DNA of 64,000 bases, taken from contig JAUZOO010000009.1 in the NCBI GenBank assembly GCA_030706405.1, positions 124,001 to 188,000 of the forward strand. The letters run 5' to 3'. This DNA is from Bacteroidota bacterium. Its GTDB lineage: Bacteria; Bacteroidota; Bacteroidia; Bacteroidales; JAAUTT01. Shown piece after piece: positions 18,470-27,086 of the stretch. The position numbers were made by a program, and so were the translations under genes. The stretch's first letter is position 1; each line of letters starts with the position of its first letter. A model generated the notes under the pieces. That model was not told the DNA's origin. It made no database searches and was given only the letters and a program-made list of their open reading frames with translations.

Positions 18470-19063
18470 ATGCTCACCTGGATTCAAAACAACTTTATTG
18501 AATTTTTTGGCGTTGTTACCGGCCTCGTTTACATCTTTTTTTCTATCCGGCAAAATATTTGGTTATGGCCTTTGGGCATTGCAACTTCGGCCTTATATAT
18601 TGTAGTTTTTTTAAAAGCCAGATTGTATGCCGATATGGGGTTGCAGGTTTATTATTTGTTAGTGAGCCTCTATGGCTGGTATCATTGGATTTATGGGGCA
18701 AAGGAACAGCATCGGGAGGAGTTGCCTGTTATATCAACTTCTTTGCAAATGGGTTTAAGGCTTGTCGGTGCTGGAATGCTGATGTATTGGCCGATTTATT
18801 TTATCCTGATAAAGCTCCATTCATCTTTGCCAATATTTGATGCGTTTACCTTTGTAACCAGCATTGTTGCAACTTGGATGCTGGCTCGTAAATATATTGA
18901 GCAATGGTGGATTTGGGTTGTAACCGATGCTATCTATATCGGAATGTATATTGTTAAAGGACTTTATCTTACCACGGCACTTTATGCACTTTATACCATT
19001 TTAGCGGTTATTGGTTATTATGAATGGAAGAAAAAAATGAAAACGGAGAGTGCTTTACCGTGA
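18470..19063 (+). CDS. pnuC: PnuC-family vitamin/nucleoside transporter
   Basis: 197 residues with about seven predicted membrane segments. PnuC hallmarks include W-L-W-P-L-G-I near residue 32 and the Y-G-W-Y-H-W motif. Family members carry out facilitated uptake of nicotinamide riboside, and some Bacteroidota homologues import thiamine. Substrate-deciding genes such as nadR or thiamine pyrophosphokinase are not adjacent, and I see no thiamine-pyrophosphate riboswitch core upstream. The substrate is therefore open. The rRNA methyltransferase gene follows 46 bases later. Confidence 0.9.
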   Translation: MLTWIQNNFIEFFGVVTGLVYIFFSIRQNIWLWPLGIATSALYIVVFLKARLYADMGLQVYYLLVSLYGWYHWIYGAKEQHREELPVISTSLQMGLRLVGAGMLMYWPIYFILIKLHSSLPIFDAFTFVTSIVATWMLARKYIEQWWIWVVTDAIYIGMYIVKGLYLTTALYALYTILAVIGYYEWKKKMKTESALP

Positions 19064-19109
19064 ATTGCGAAGAAGTGATTAGTATATAATATATTCAAAA
19101 ATAAAGAAA

Positions 19110-20282
19110 TTGGAAACCGGAAAGATTGAATTTGAATTAGTTGCAAAAACCTTTAAGGGTCTGGAAGAAGTTCTTGCTGATGAGTTGATTCGGCTGGGGG
19201 CTGCCGATGTCAAGGTATTGAACCGGGCCGTAAGCTTTAAAGGCGATAACGCGATGATGTATAAAGCCAACTTATGGCTGCGTACAGCGCTGAAAGTATT
19301 AAAGCCTATCGGAACCTTCAAGGCGCGTAGCGAGGTAGAGTTGTATAATGGGATTTCTCAAATCGATTGGAGCGAATACTTTACCGTTGACGATACATTT
19401 GCCATTGATACAATGGTTAGTTCTCCTTATTTCAATCATTCGCAGTTTGTTGCATTAAAATCGAAAGATGCAATTGTTGATCAGTTTCGCGAAAAATTTA
19501 ACAAGCGTCCATCCGTTGATTCGGACAATCCGATGATCATGATAAATATTCATCTTACAGAGGATGAATGTGTTGTTTCTATGGACAGTTCCGGAGATTC
19601 GCTTCACCGACGCGGATATCGCCTTAATTCGACCATAGCACCTATCAACGAGGTGTTGGCAGCGGGTATGATACTTCTTTCGGGATGGGACGGTAATTCA
19701 AATTTTATCGACCCGATGTGTGGTTCCGGGACACTTCCCATAGAAGCAGCTCTTATTGCCTACAATATCCCCCCCGGAATTTTCCGCAAAAGTTTTGCTT
19801 TTGAAAATTGGAAGGACTTTGATTCCGACCTTTTTGAGGAAATCTATAACGATGATTCTGATTCTCGTGAATTTCAGCACCAGATTATTGGGGCAGATAT
19901 TTCGGCAGGAGCTATACGTATAGCCAACGAGAATGCTAAAAATGCATTTCTTACTAATAAAATAAAGTTTGAAGTAAAAGCATTTGAAGGACACTATCCG
20001 CCAGATGGAGAGGGGATTATGATAATGAATCCTCCTTATGGCGAGCGTATAAAGAAAAATAACATTCAGGAATTTTACCAAACTATAGGCAGCCAGTTAA
20101 AACGTCATTTTTCAGGTTTTGACGTCTGGATCATTAGCAGTAACAAAGATGCTTTGGATTATATTGGTTTGCACCCATCGAAAAAGGTAACACTTTACAA
20201 CGGAGCAATCGAATGTAAATATCAACGGTTTGCCATGTATTCCGGATCTAAAAGAACCCGAAAGCCTGAAGAAGAGGAATAG
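19110..20282 (+). CDS. THUMP-domain class I RNA methyltransferase (RlmL N-half type)
   Basis: 390 residues. The N-terminal F-x-L-V-A-K-T-F-K-G-L-E-E-V-L region and the THUMP domain (to about 165) are followed by a Rossmann methyltransferase with D-P-M-C-G-S-G-T-L-P-I-E-A and the catalytic N-P-P-Y-G-E-R. These match the N-terminal half of RlmL, which makes m2G2445 in 23S rRNA. The start is TTG at 19110: an in-frame stop lies 30 bases upstream, no ATG occurs between, and the family starts at this point. It may be cotranscribed with pnuC. Confidence 0.9.
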   Translation: METGKIEFELVAKTFKGLEEVLADELIRLGAADVKVLNRAVSFKGDNAMMYKANLWLRTALKVLKPIGTFKARSEVELYNGISQIDWSEYFTVDDTFAIDTMVSSPYFNHSQFVALKSKDAIVDQFREKFNKRPSVDSDNPMIMINIHLTEDECVVSMDSSGDSLHRRGYRLNSTIAPINEVLAAGMILLSGWDGNSNFIDPMCGSGTLPIEAALIAYNIPPGIFRKSFAFENWKDFDSDLFEEIYNDDSDSREFQHQIIGADISAGAIRIANENAKNAFLTNKIKFEVKAFEGHYPPDGEGIMIMNPPYGERIKKNNIQEFYQTIGSQLKRHFSGFDVWIISSNKDALDYIGLHPSKKVTLYNGAIECKYQRFAMYSGSKRTRKPEEEE

Positions 20283-20328
20283 TTTAATTGTAATTAATTG
20301 ATTGTAAGTTTTGTGTAAATTGACTTGT

Positions 20329-20372
20329 TTTTGAGAATAAATAAACATAACAAAGTTTATTTATTCTCAAAA
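20329..20372. repeat. 18-base perfect palindrome abutting the siaB promoter
   Basis: Arms 20329-20346 and 20355-20372 are exactly complementary around an 8-base loop. The stem is AT-rich (core GAGAATAAATAAAC). It ends 1 base before the TTTG -33 element of siaB and lies about 47 bases after the methyltransferase stop. Only a short A-run and no T-tract follows on the plus strand, so it reads better as an operator or a weak terminator. Confidence 0.7.
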
Positions 20373-20373
20373 G

Positions 20374-20402
20374 TTTGAGTAGATAGTTTTTTGTTATCTT
20401 TG
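20374..20402 (+). promoter_or_regulatory. Promoter of the SiaB-SiaC operon
   Basis: TTTG at 20374-20377 and TATCTTTG at 20395-20402, 17 bases apart, the same spacing as the rpsA promoter. The start codon is 50 bases downstream. Confidence 0.75.
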
Positions 20403-20451
20403 TTATTCACAGAAAGGGTTAACCCAAAAACAACCGATTAGCAGGCTTTAT

Positions 20452-21000
20452 ATGGGCTTTGATATTAATGAATATTTTGCGGTTTTGGCAGGAACTAATA
20501 GTTTACTTTCTTATAAAGGAAAGGTTACTATACAGGTTGTTAGTAGCCTTTTAGATGAAGTGGAAAGAAAATTAACTGAATTAGACGAAGAGCCAAGGAT
20601 TCGTAAAAAAGTTTATAATATTTTGGTAGAATGCCTGCAAAATTTGTATCATCATGTTGAAGATGTTGCATTGCCTGGAGAAATTTTGGAGGAAGGAAAT
20701 ATGGCTATTTTGGTGATAAAAAAAGTGGATAATCAATATAAAATAACTACTGGTAATTTTGTTCGTGTTAAACGGATAAAACCGCTTAAAAGTAAAATTG
20801 ATAAGATTAATTCGCTTACCCAAGATGAAATCAAGGACATGTATAAATTTATACTCAACCATCAGCGCTTAAACGTGAAGGGTGGTGGAGGTCTTGGTCT
20901 TTTGGATATTGCCCGGAGAACTGGAAATAAGTTTGATTATACTTTTCATGTAATAGATGAGCGGTATAATTTTTTTAATTTGGATGTGTATGTTTCTTAA
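20452..21000 (+). CDS. siaB: SiaB-family protein kinase
   Basis: 182 residues matching the SiaB (DUF6272) family. Visible features are the helix with N-x-L-V-E-C-L-Q-N-L-Y-H-H (an N-box-like segment), then G-N-F-V, and G-G-G-G-L-G-L-L-D-I-A-R-R-T-G near 144-157, a glycine-rich ATP-lid region. In Pseudomonas SiaB phosphorylates SiaC, opposed by the PP2C phosphatase SiaA, to control a diguanylate cyclase. Here SiaC follows 25 bases downstream, so the kinase-substrate pair is conserved, but no SiaA or SiaD is in the window. Confidence 0.85.
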   Translation: MGFDINEYFAVLAGTNSLLSYKGKVTIQVVSSLLDEVERKLTELDEEPRIRKKVYNILVECLQNLYHHVEDVALPGEILEEGNMAILVIKKVDNQYKITTGNFVRVKRIKPLKSKIDKINSLTQDEIKDMYKFILNHQRLNVKGGGGLGLLDIARRTGNKFDYTFHVIDERYNFFNLDVYVS

Positions 21001-21025
21001 GTAAAGAAATAAAGAATTAGCGATT

Positions 21026-21403
21026 ATGGAATCACTTCTAATTGAAGGAACTGCGAAAACACCAACCGTACGTTTTGATGCAAATCAAGGTTTGGTGGAG
21101 ATTAAGGGAAGGTCTATTCCCGAGAATTCAATCGAATTTTATAAACCATTGGTGGATTGGCTTGAGACTTATTCTAAAGAAGCCAAGCCTCAAACAAAGG
21201 TTAATATCCAACTGGAATATTTTAATACCAGTTCATCCAAATGTATTCTTGATGTGTTTAAGAAACTGGAGACGGTTTATAAGAATAACCGGGAAGTTGT
21301 AATTAACTGGTATTATGAAGAGGATGATGAAGATATGCTCGAAGCAGGAGAGGATTATGAATCTATAATCCGGGTTCCTTTCAAAATGATAGAGATTGTA
21401 TAA
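21026..21403 (+). CDS. siaC: SiaC-family regulatory phosphoprotein
   Basis: 125 residues, the DUF1987/SiaC family, a STAS-like fold. The central Y-F-N-T-S-S-S-K-C segment carries the Thr-Ser cluster that corresponds to the SiaB-phosphorylated Thr of Pseudomonas SiaC. The rest (I-E-F-Y-K-P-L-V-D-W-L, then N-W-Y-Y-E-E-D-D-E-D-M) is typical. It is expected to switch partners according to phosphorylation. The output partner is unknown here. The convergent gene is a large TerB-ABCG transporter ending 16 bases away. Confidence 0.85.
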   Translation: MESLLIEGTAKTPTVRFDANQGLVEIKGRSIPENSIEFYKPLVDWLETYSKEAKPQTKVNIQLEYFNTSSSKCILDVFKKLETVYKNNREVVINWYYEEDDEDMLEAGEDYESIIRVPFKMIEIV

Positions 21404-21419
21404 TAAAATTATTAAGGTG

Positions 21420-24400
21420 TCAGTTAATTTCGTTGGTACCTGTTAACTTTTCGATAAATTGCTCGGCCTTGTCGAGCAATTTTTTTATAACCCTGTAGTA
21501 AAGAAATCCGTATCCGATAGCAATAGTTCCCCAGATAACCATTAGGTTTACCCATAACGTATCTATATAGTATCCAAAAATCATTTTGCGTGGAGCGTAA
21601 AAGTGGGCTTTAACCATCGGGTATTCAGGGTCTAAATAAATAGGATTCTCTTTTTGAAAAAGTTCACCCTTGAATTCTACAATCCGATCTACATCGTTGC
21701 GGTTGGTTACAAATTCAGTAAGTTTTTCGTTGTAGTAGTGTTGCTTCAGATATTGCAATTTTTCTTTAAGCTCAGGAGTTTGTTCCATGTCATAAACAAT
21801 ACTATCTTTCTCGTCGCTGGCTTTGTTGTATATTTTTATGTAATATTTGTTAAGTTGTGAAAGATAGATATTAGTCTTCGTTAGTAAAGCAGACGTAATT
21901 TGTTTATTGTTAAGTTTTTCGATATCGTTGAATTTGAGTAAAGGGTTAACATCATTTTCTTTTTGTAATTCGTTAGCGAGTATCTTCAGGTTGTTGTTAA
22001 ATTTTTCGGAATTCTCCGGATGATTCATTTGCAGTGTTAAATAATCGACTTTATTTTTGAGGTTTTTTACCCAGAAGTTCTTTTTGAATTCGGCCATGCT
22101 CATGGCTTTTTCGTAAGGATAAAAGAGCTTTTCGTAATCATTTTCTGCAAATTGATGAACTGCCAAGGCCTCATAGGCCCAACGCGCAGTGATTAATTCT
22201 CCGTAAAAAGGAACAAACTGGGGATTAGATATGGCTGGGTTTAGCCGGTCGTATTTAACAATAACTCCGCTGAGTATGATTTGAGGTATGACCAGAAACG
22301 GAATCAAAATATAAATGGTAACAACCGTTTTAAAGCTATCGGAAATGATGAGCCCTACAATGTTAGCTACTGCCCACGAACTAAAAAGGACAAGCCAATA
22401 CACTCCAAACATTCCTTTTATTTGAATGATGGAATTTCCAGCCAATACAAAAAGAAATGCCTGTATTGTCGAAATAATAAACAAAACGGTAATTTTCGAT
22501 AACAGGTAACCCGACCAGCTTAGGTTAAGAAAAGCTTCACGATTGAGGATTTTCCGGTCCTTGATAATCTCTTCTGCACTTACTGACAATCCTATGAAAA
22601 TGGCGATAACCACCGACATGAATATATAAACCGGAAGATTACTGTTGCTACCAAACGTGTAGTCGGATTGATAAGAAACATTAAAATATCGGATTAAAAA
22701 CGACAGGATAATAGCTAATACGGGAGGTTCTAAAATGTTTATAATTAGATATTGGGTATTGGCTAATTTTGATAAAATATCCCGTTTTACAAATACCTGA
22801 AATTGTTTGAAGAACCCGGGGATTTTGAAAGAAGCCTTAGGTATTTCAGCTTGAATAGAGGAAAGAGTGTGCTTGGCCTTAACGTATTTTTCAAAATGAA
22901 GACTCCATTCCTTGGGCGTTATTTTTCTGGTAAGTGTTATTTTACCATATTCATCGAGCACTCGCGATTCGATAATATTGAAAAGTTGTTCGGGATTAAC
23001 ATTTCCACAGATGTGGCATTCGCTTTCGTTCCAGTTGGCGTGATGTATTTTCGATTTAAAATAGATGATAGATTCAATGGGGTCGCCGTCGTAAATCAGA
23101 TAACCGCCGGTGTCGAGCAGCAGTAACTTATCAAACATTTTAAAAATATCCGACGATGGCTGGTGGATGACCGCAAATACAAGTTTCCCTTTTAACGATA
23201 AGTCCTTTAGCAGGTCCATGATATTCTCCGAATCGCGCGACGATAGCCCTGAAGTTGGTTCGTCGAGGAATAAGATGCTAGGCTCGCGGATGAGTTCAAG
23301 GGCAATGTTAAGACGTTTGCGCTGTCCTCCGCTTATTTTTTTGTTTAACGGCGAGCCAACTTTCATATCTTTAATGTCACATAAGCCGATGTTGTTGAGC
23401 ATATCGTAAACCAAGTCGGTTACCTCGTTGTTGGTTTTATCGTCGAAACAGAGCAGGGCATTGTAATACAGGTTTTCGAAAACGGTGAGCTCTTCGATAA
23501 GCAGATCGTCCTGCGAAACATAACCGATAATTCCTTCAATCTTATGCTTTTCGGAATGGATGTTAATCCCGTTTACATAAACATAGCCTGACGACGGAGC
23601 TTTCGAACCGTTTAGTACACTAAGTAAGGTTGATTTTCCCGAACCGCTGGCCCCCATAATACCTACAAGTTTGCCCGATTCCTCGGTAAAGTTCATTTTT
23701 TGAAGTCCAATGGCTCCGCCTTTGAATTTATATTCGAGGTCTTTTACTTTAAACAGGAGCTTAGAGTCTTGCAGTTCATCATAGAAAAAGGCTACTACAT
23801 CGCTATAATAAATGGGTTTAATTTGCGGGTTGCGGATACTCGAACCGTTGGTAAATACATAAATTCTGTCGCTAGCCAGCAATTGTCCGTTAAGGTACAA
23901 CTCTCCATTGCCTGTGTAACGGATGAGGAACATGTTAACGCTTGCAATTTGTAAAACATTCACTTCGCCTTCGAGCAATTCAGAATAAAAATGCCGCGTT
24001 GCACTGTTAGCGTAGTTGTTATTACTACTGATAGATACAATCTTGTTGGAATCGGGTAGCTGATCTGAGGTGTTTAATACAAAGTTGCGAATCAGTTCAA
24101 ATTCGTGAAGGGGAATGTTGAAAATATCTGATACCGTGGTGATAAATTGAAGTTCTTGCTCCGCAATGGTTTCTTGTGCCGGAATGTCCGATTTGATAAG
24201 TTCAAGAAGTTGAACCAGAACGAATATTTTCTGTTTTTGAGTGAGTTCTTCGTTAATTTCGGTACAAATGAGCAATACTCTTACGGAGCTTGATGAAGTC
24301 CGTTTATTGCTGCGGGCAACCTCCGATAGTTTTTGTTGATGTTTGGCATGATAATCATCAAAAAATTTAAGATATTCTTGTACAATCTTAGAGTTGAGCT

Positions 24401-24509
24401 GGCGTTTTAAGAAATTTTCGACCAACGTGCGTTGGTCGTGCCGGTTACTTTGAGGGCGCGAAATAATTGCAAACAACTGCATTAACGCTTTCAGGATTTG
24501 TTCACTCAT
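21420..24509 (-). CDS. ABCG-type ABC transporter with N-terminal TerB-like domain
   Basis: 1029 residues in one chain. Residues 1-145 are helical and TerB-like, and 160-250 form an extra beta-rich domain. The ATPase follows, with Walker A G-A-S-G-S-G-K-S at 286-293, signature S-G-G-Q at 393-396 and Walker B L-F-L-D-E-P at 413-418. Then come a C-x-x-C pair near residue 510 and an ABC2-type permease half. The last two membrane segments are separated by a long charged, coiled-coil-like insert of about 200 residues. The architecture is half-transporter like ABCG, so a dimer is likely. The substrate is unknown. It converges on siaB-siaC. Confidence 0.85.
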   Translation of the reverse strand: MSEQILKALMQLFAIISRPQSNRHDQRTLVENFLKRQLNSKIVQEYLKFFDDYHAKHQQKLSEVARSNKRTSSSSVRVLLICTEINEELTQKQKIFVLVQLLELIKSDIPAQETIAEQELQFITTVSDIFNIPLHEFELIRNFVLNTSDQLPDSNKIVSISSNNNYANSATRHFYSELLEGEVNVLQIASVNMFLIRYTGNGELYLNGQLLASDRIYVFTNGSSIRNPQIKPIYYSDVVAFFYDELQDSKLLFKVKDLEYKFKGGAIGLQKMNFTEESGKLVGIMGASGSGKSTLLSVLNGSKAPSSGYVYVNGINIHSEKHKIEGIIGYVSQDDLLIEELTVFENLYYNALLCFDDKTNNEVTDLVYDMLNNIGLCDIKDMKVGSPLNKKISGGQRKRLNIALELIREPSILFLDEPTSGLSSRDSENIMDLLKDLSLKGKLVFAVIHQPSSDIFKMFDKLLLLDTGGYLIYDGDPIESIIYFKSKIHHANWNESECHICGNVNPEQLFNIIESRVLDEYGKITLTRKITPKEWSLHFEKYVKAKHTLSSIQAEIPKASFKIPGFFKQFQVFVKRDILSKLANTQYLIINILEPPVLAIILSFLIRYFNVSYQSDYTFGSNSNLPVYIFMSVVIAIFIGLSVSAEEIIKDRKILNREAFLNLSWSGYLLSKITVLFIISTIQAFLFVLAGNSIIQIKGMFGVYWLVLFSSWAVANIVGLIISDSFKTVVTIYILIPFLVIPQIILSGVIVKYDRLNPAISNPQFVPFYGELITARWAYEALAVHQFAENDYEKLFYPYEKAMSMAEFKKNFWVKNLKNKVDYLTLQMNHPENSEKFNNNLKILANELQKENDVNPLLKFNDIEKLNNKQITSALLTKTNIYLSQLNKYYIKIYNKASDEKDSIVYDMEQTPELKEKLQYLKQHYYNEKLTEFVTNRNDVDRIVEFKGELFQKENPIYLDPEYPMVKAHFYAPRKMIFGYYIDTLWVNLMVIWGTIAIGYGFLYYRVIKKLLDKAEQFIEKLTGTNEIN

Positions 24510-24753
24510 AACAGCTGACTATCTTCTAAAATCAAAAAAACGAATTTACAATGCTATCCTCCTAACGGGTAGCAGGAGTTAGCAAATGGATTTACGAATA
24601 TAGTTTTATTTTGAATTTTTTCGACATTGTCAGACGAAAGGCTGCAAGGTAAACACATCTATTCGTCTAATCCGTAGTTTGAAAACTTGTATCTAATTAC
24701 TTATAATTTAATGTTTTTTAGGGGTTTAATACGGTTATTGGAGAAAGACGAAT

Positions 24754-26937
24754 CTATAAATTGGAGGAAATGAACTCAGTCATTTTTTTATAAAGGTTAG
24801 AACGGGTGTTTCCTCCATAAATGCTGTGGTTTTTATCGGGATAGATGGCCATATCGAAGTCCTTCCCGGCCTGTATGAGTTTTTCGGAGAATACCATCGA
24901 GTTTTGTAGATGAACGTTATCGTCGGCAGAACCATGGATGAGCAGGAATTTTCCTGTCAGTTTGTCGGCAAAATTGATCGGAGAATTGTTGTCATATCCT
25001 TTGGGGTTTTCTTCCGGGGTACGCATAAACCGTTCAGTGTAAACCGAGTCGTAGAATCTCCAATTGGTTACAGGGGCAACGGCAATCCCCATTCTGAAAA
25101 GTCCGTTGCCTTTGGTCATGCAAAGCGAGCTCATATAACCACCATAGCTCCATCCGAAAATTCCGATGCGGGCTCCGTCCACGTAAGGCAGCGATGCGAG
25201 GTAGCGGGCTGCGTTGAGCTGGTCTTCGGTTTCGAGTTTGCCAAGTCGCATATAAGTGCATTTTTTGAAGGTTTCGCCCCGTCCGTCGGTGCCGCGATTG
25301 TCCACGCAAACAACCATATAGCCTTTCTGGGCAAGCAATTCAAACCAAGCACCTCTGTCGTCCCATTCGTTTTTCACAATTTGAGATTCGGGACCACCGT
25401 AAACATACATGAACACCGGATATTTTTTTGACGGGTCGAATCCTGCTGGTTTTATAGCATAAGCGTTCAGTAAAATGTTATCGGAGGTTGGGATGGTTAT
25501 GAACTCTTTTTTGACAAACCCAAATTCGTTGATCCGCGTTGCAAGGTCTTTATTGTCTTCCAAGGTCCTGATTTGATTTCCATTTTCCGAATATAGCGTC
25601 GTTTGTGGTGGGGTATTAGCGTCCGACCAGGTGTTTATAAAATATTTGAATGAGTGGCTGAACTCAGCTTTGTTGAAACCTCTTTGTTTCGATAGTTTTA
25701 ACTTTCCTAAGCCGTCGGCTCCGATGACATAAACGTCGCGTTCAAGGGGCGAGGATTCGGTGCTGGTGAAATAGATGGTGCCTGATTTTTGGTTAATTCC
25801 CAGCAGTTCATCAATATCAAAATTTCCTTTGGTGACTTGGTTTACGAGCTTACCATCCATCGAATATCGATACAAGTGGTTAAAGCCATCGCGTTCGCTG
25901 AATACGAGGAAATGTTTTTGATCGTTCATAAAGGTTATAAAGTTATCGGTGACCTGCGAGATGAAGTATTTGTTGGAGTCGGAATATATTTTGTTCGATT
26001 TTCCGGAAACTGCATCGGCAAGCAATACGTCGATTTTATTTTGGAGCCTGTTTAGCTGAAGGATGCAGAGTTTGGCGGCATCAGCACTCCATTTAATTCG
26101 CGGGATGTATTGATCTTTTTCTTTGCCTACGTCCATTGTCGAAGTTTTTTGAGAGCCAAAATCAAAAACATGAACGCTCACCACTGAATTTTCTTCGCCA
26201 GCTTTTGGGTATTTATAGCTGTAAAGGGTAGGATATAGATCGTTGTAAATAGGTAATGTATACATTTTAACACGGCTTTCGTCAAAACGCATATAGGCAA
26301 GTTTTAAGCCATCTGGCGACCACTCGAATCCTTTCGAAAAGCTGAACTCTTCTTCATAAACCCAATCGGGCGCACCGTTAATGATTTCGTTAAACTTGCC
26401 ATCATTGGTTATCTGGGTCTCTTTCCATGTTTTTAGGTCAACTATATAAATGTTGTTGTCTCTTACAAAAGCTACTTTATCGCCGGCAGGGGAGAGGTTG
26501 GCAAGTTGCTGTTTCCCGTTTTGTGAAATAGCTTTTAAAGTTTTTGTTTTAATATCAAACAAATAGTAATCAGCCACAAACGAATGCCGATAAATGGATT
26601 CTTCGTTGGTAGATATTAATATTTTTTCTTCGTTATTGCTGAATTCGTACCCCGACAGATCTGAAATTCCGTTTTTTTGTTTCCAGTCAGCCGAAAATAG
26701 GGTATCTATTGTCCGGCCGTCGGCATACCGGTGACGGATGATGTATTTCTCGTCATCAAGAACGGTGTAATGCTCCCCGTCTTTCATCGACCGGATTTCG
26801 TCTATTGTTTTGGGATAAAACAGGCGACTGGAAACCGCATCGTCGATCTGAATTTTTTTTGGAGCAGGTTGTGCTGGCAAATATTGAGTTAAAGAGATGG
26901 CAGATGTTGCAAGAAATAGCACTATTTTATTCAACAT
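24754..26937 (-). CDS. Dipeptidyl peptidase IV-type S9 peptidase
   Basis: 727 residues from the ATG at 26935-26937. The frame extends 50 codons further, but those residues are not protein-like and run into the thrS start, whereas MLNKIVLFLATSAISL is a good signal peptide. An N-terminal beta-propeller (W-S-P-D-G, D-W-V-Y-E-E-E with the DPP4 double-Glu motif) precedes the alpha/beta hydrolase. The catalytic Ser is in G-W-S-Y-G-G-Y, Asp in S-A-D-D-N-V-H and His in K-N-H-S-I. It cleaves X-Pro or X-Ala dipeptides from peptide N-termini in the periplasm, for peptide nutrition. Confidence 0.93.
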   Translation of the reverse strand: MLNKIVLFLATSAISLTQYLPAQPAPKKIQIDDAVSSRLFYPKTIDEIRSMKDGEHYTVLDDEKYIIRHRYADGRTIDTLFSADWKQKNGISDLSGYEFSNNEEKILISTNEESIYRHSFVADYYLFDIKTKTLKAISQNGKQQLANLSPAGDKVAFVRDNNIYIVDLKTWKETQITNDGKFNEIINGAPDWVYEEEFSFSKGFEWSPDGLKLAYMRFDESRVKMYTLPIYNDLYPTLYSYKYPKAGEENSVVSVHVFDFGSQKTSTMDVGKEKDQYIPRIKWSADAAKLCILQLNRLQNKIDVLLADAVSGKSNKIYSDSNKYFISQVTDNFITFMNDQKHFLVFSERDGFNHLYRYSMDGKLVNQVTKGNFDIDELLGINQKSGTIYFTSTESSPLERDVYVIGADGLGKLKLSKQRGFNKAEFSHSFKYFINTWSDANTPPQTTLYSENGNQIRTLEDNKDLATRINEFGFVKKEFITIPTSDNILLNAYAIKPAGFDPSKKYPVFMYVYGGPESQIVKNEWDDRGAWFELLAQKGYMVVCVDNRGTDGRGETFKKCTYMRLGKLETEDQLNAARYLASLPYVDGARIGIFGWSYGGYMSSLCMTKGNGLFRMGIAVAPVTNWRFYDSVYTERFMRTPEENPKGYDNNSPINFADKLTGKFLLIHGSADDNVHLQNSMVFSEKLIQAGKDFDMAIYPDKNHSIYGGNTRSNLYKKMTEFISSNL

Positions 26938-27051
26938 AAAGCAAATATTAATAATTAAACGAGTTTTATCCGTAAATCCGCATTGTTCGTGAAATCGGAG
27001 ATCCTTATTTTCGGAGATAAATATAAGTATTCTCTGTAAGGAATAAATAGT

Positions 27052-27059
27052 TATCTTTG
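27052..27059 (+). promoter_or_regulatory. -7 element upstream of thrS
   Basis: TATCTTTG, exact TAnnTTTG, 27 bases before the thrS ATG. It probably drives the thrS-infC-rpmI-rplT unit. No T-box-like or attenuator structure was recognised in the short leader. Confidence 0.6.
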
Positions 27060-27086
27060 CGTACTTTTTTTGTAAAAAATTCAACA

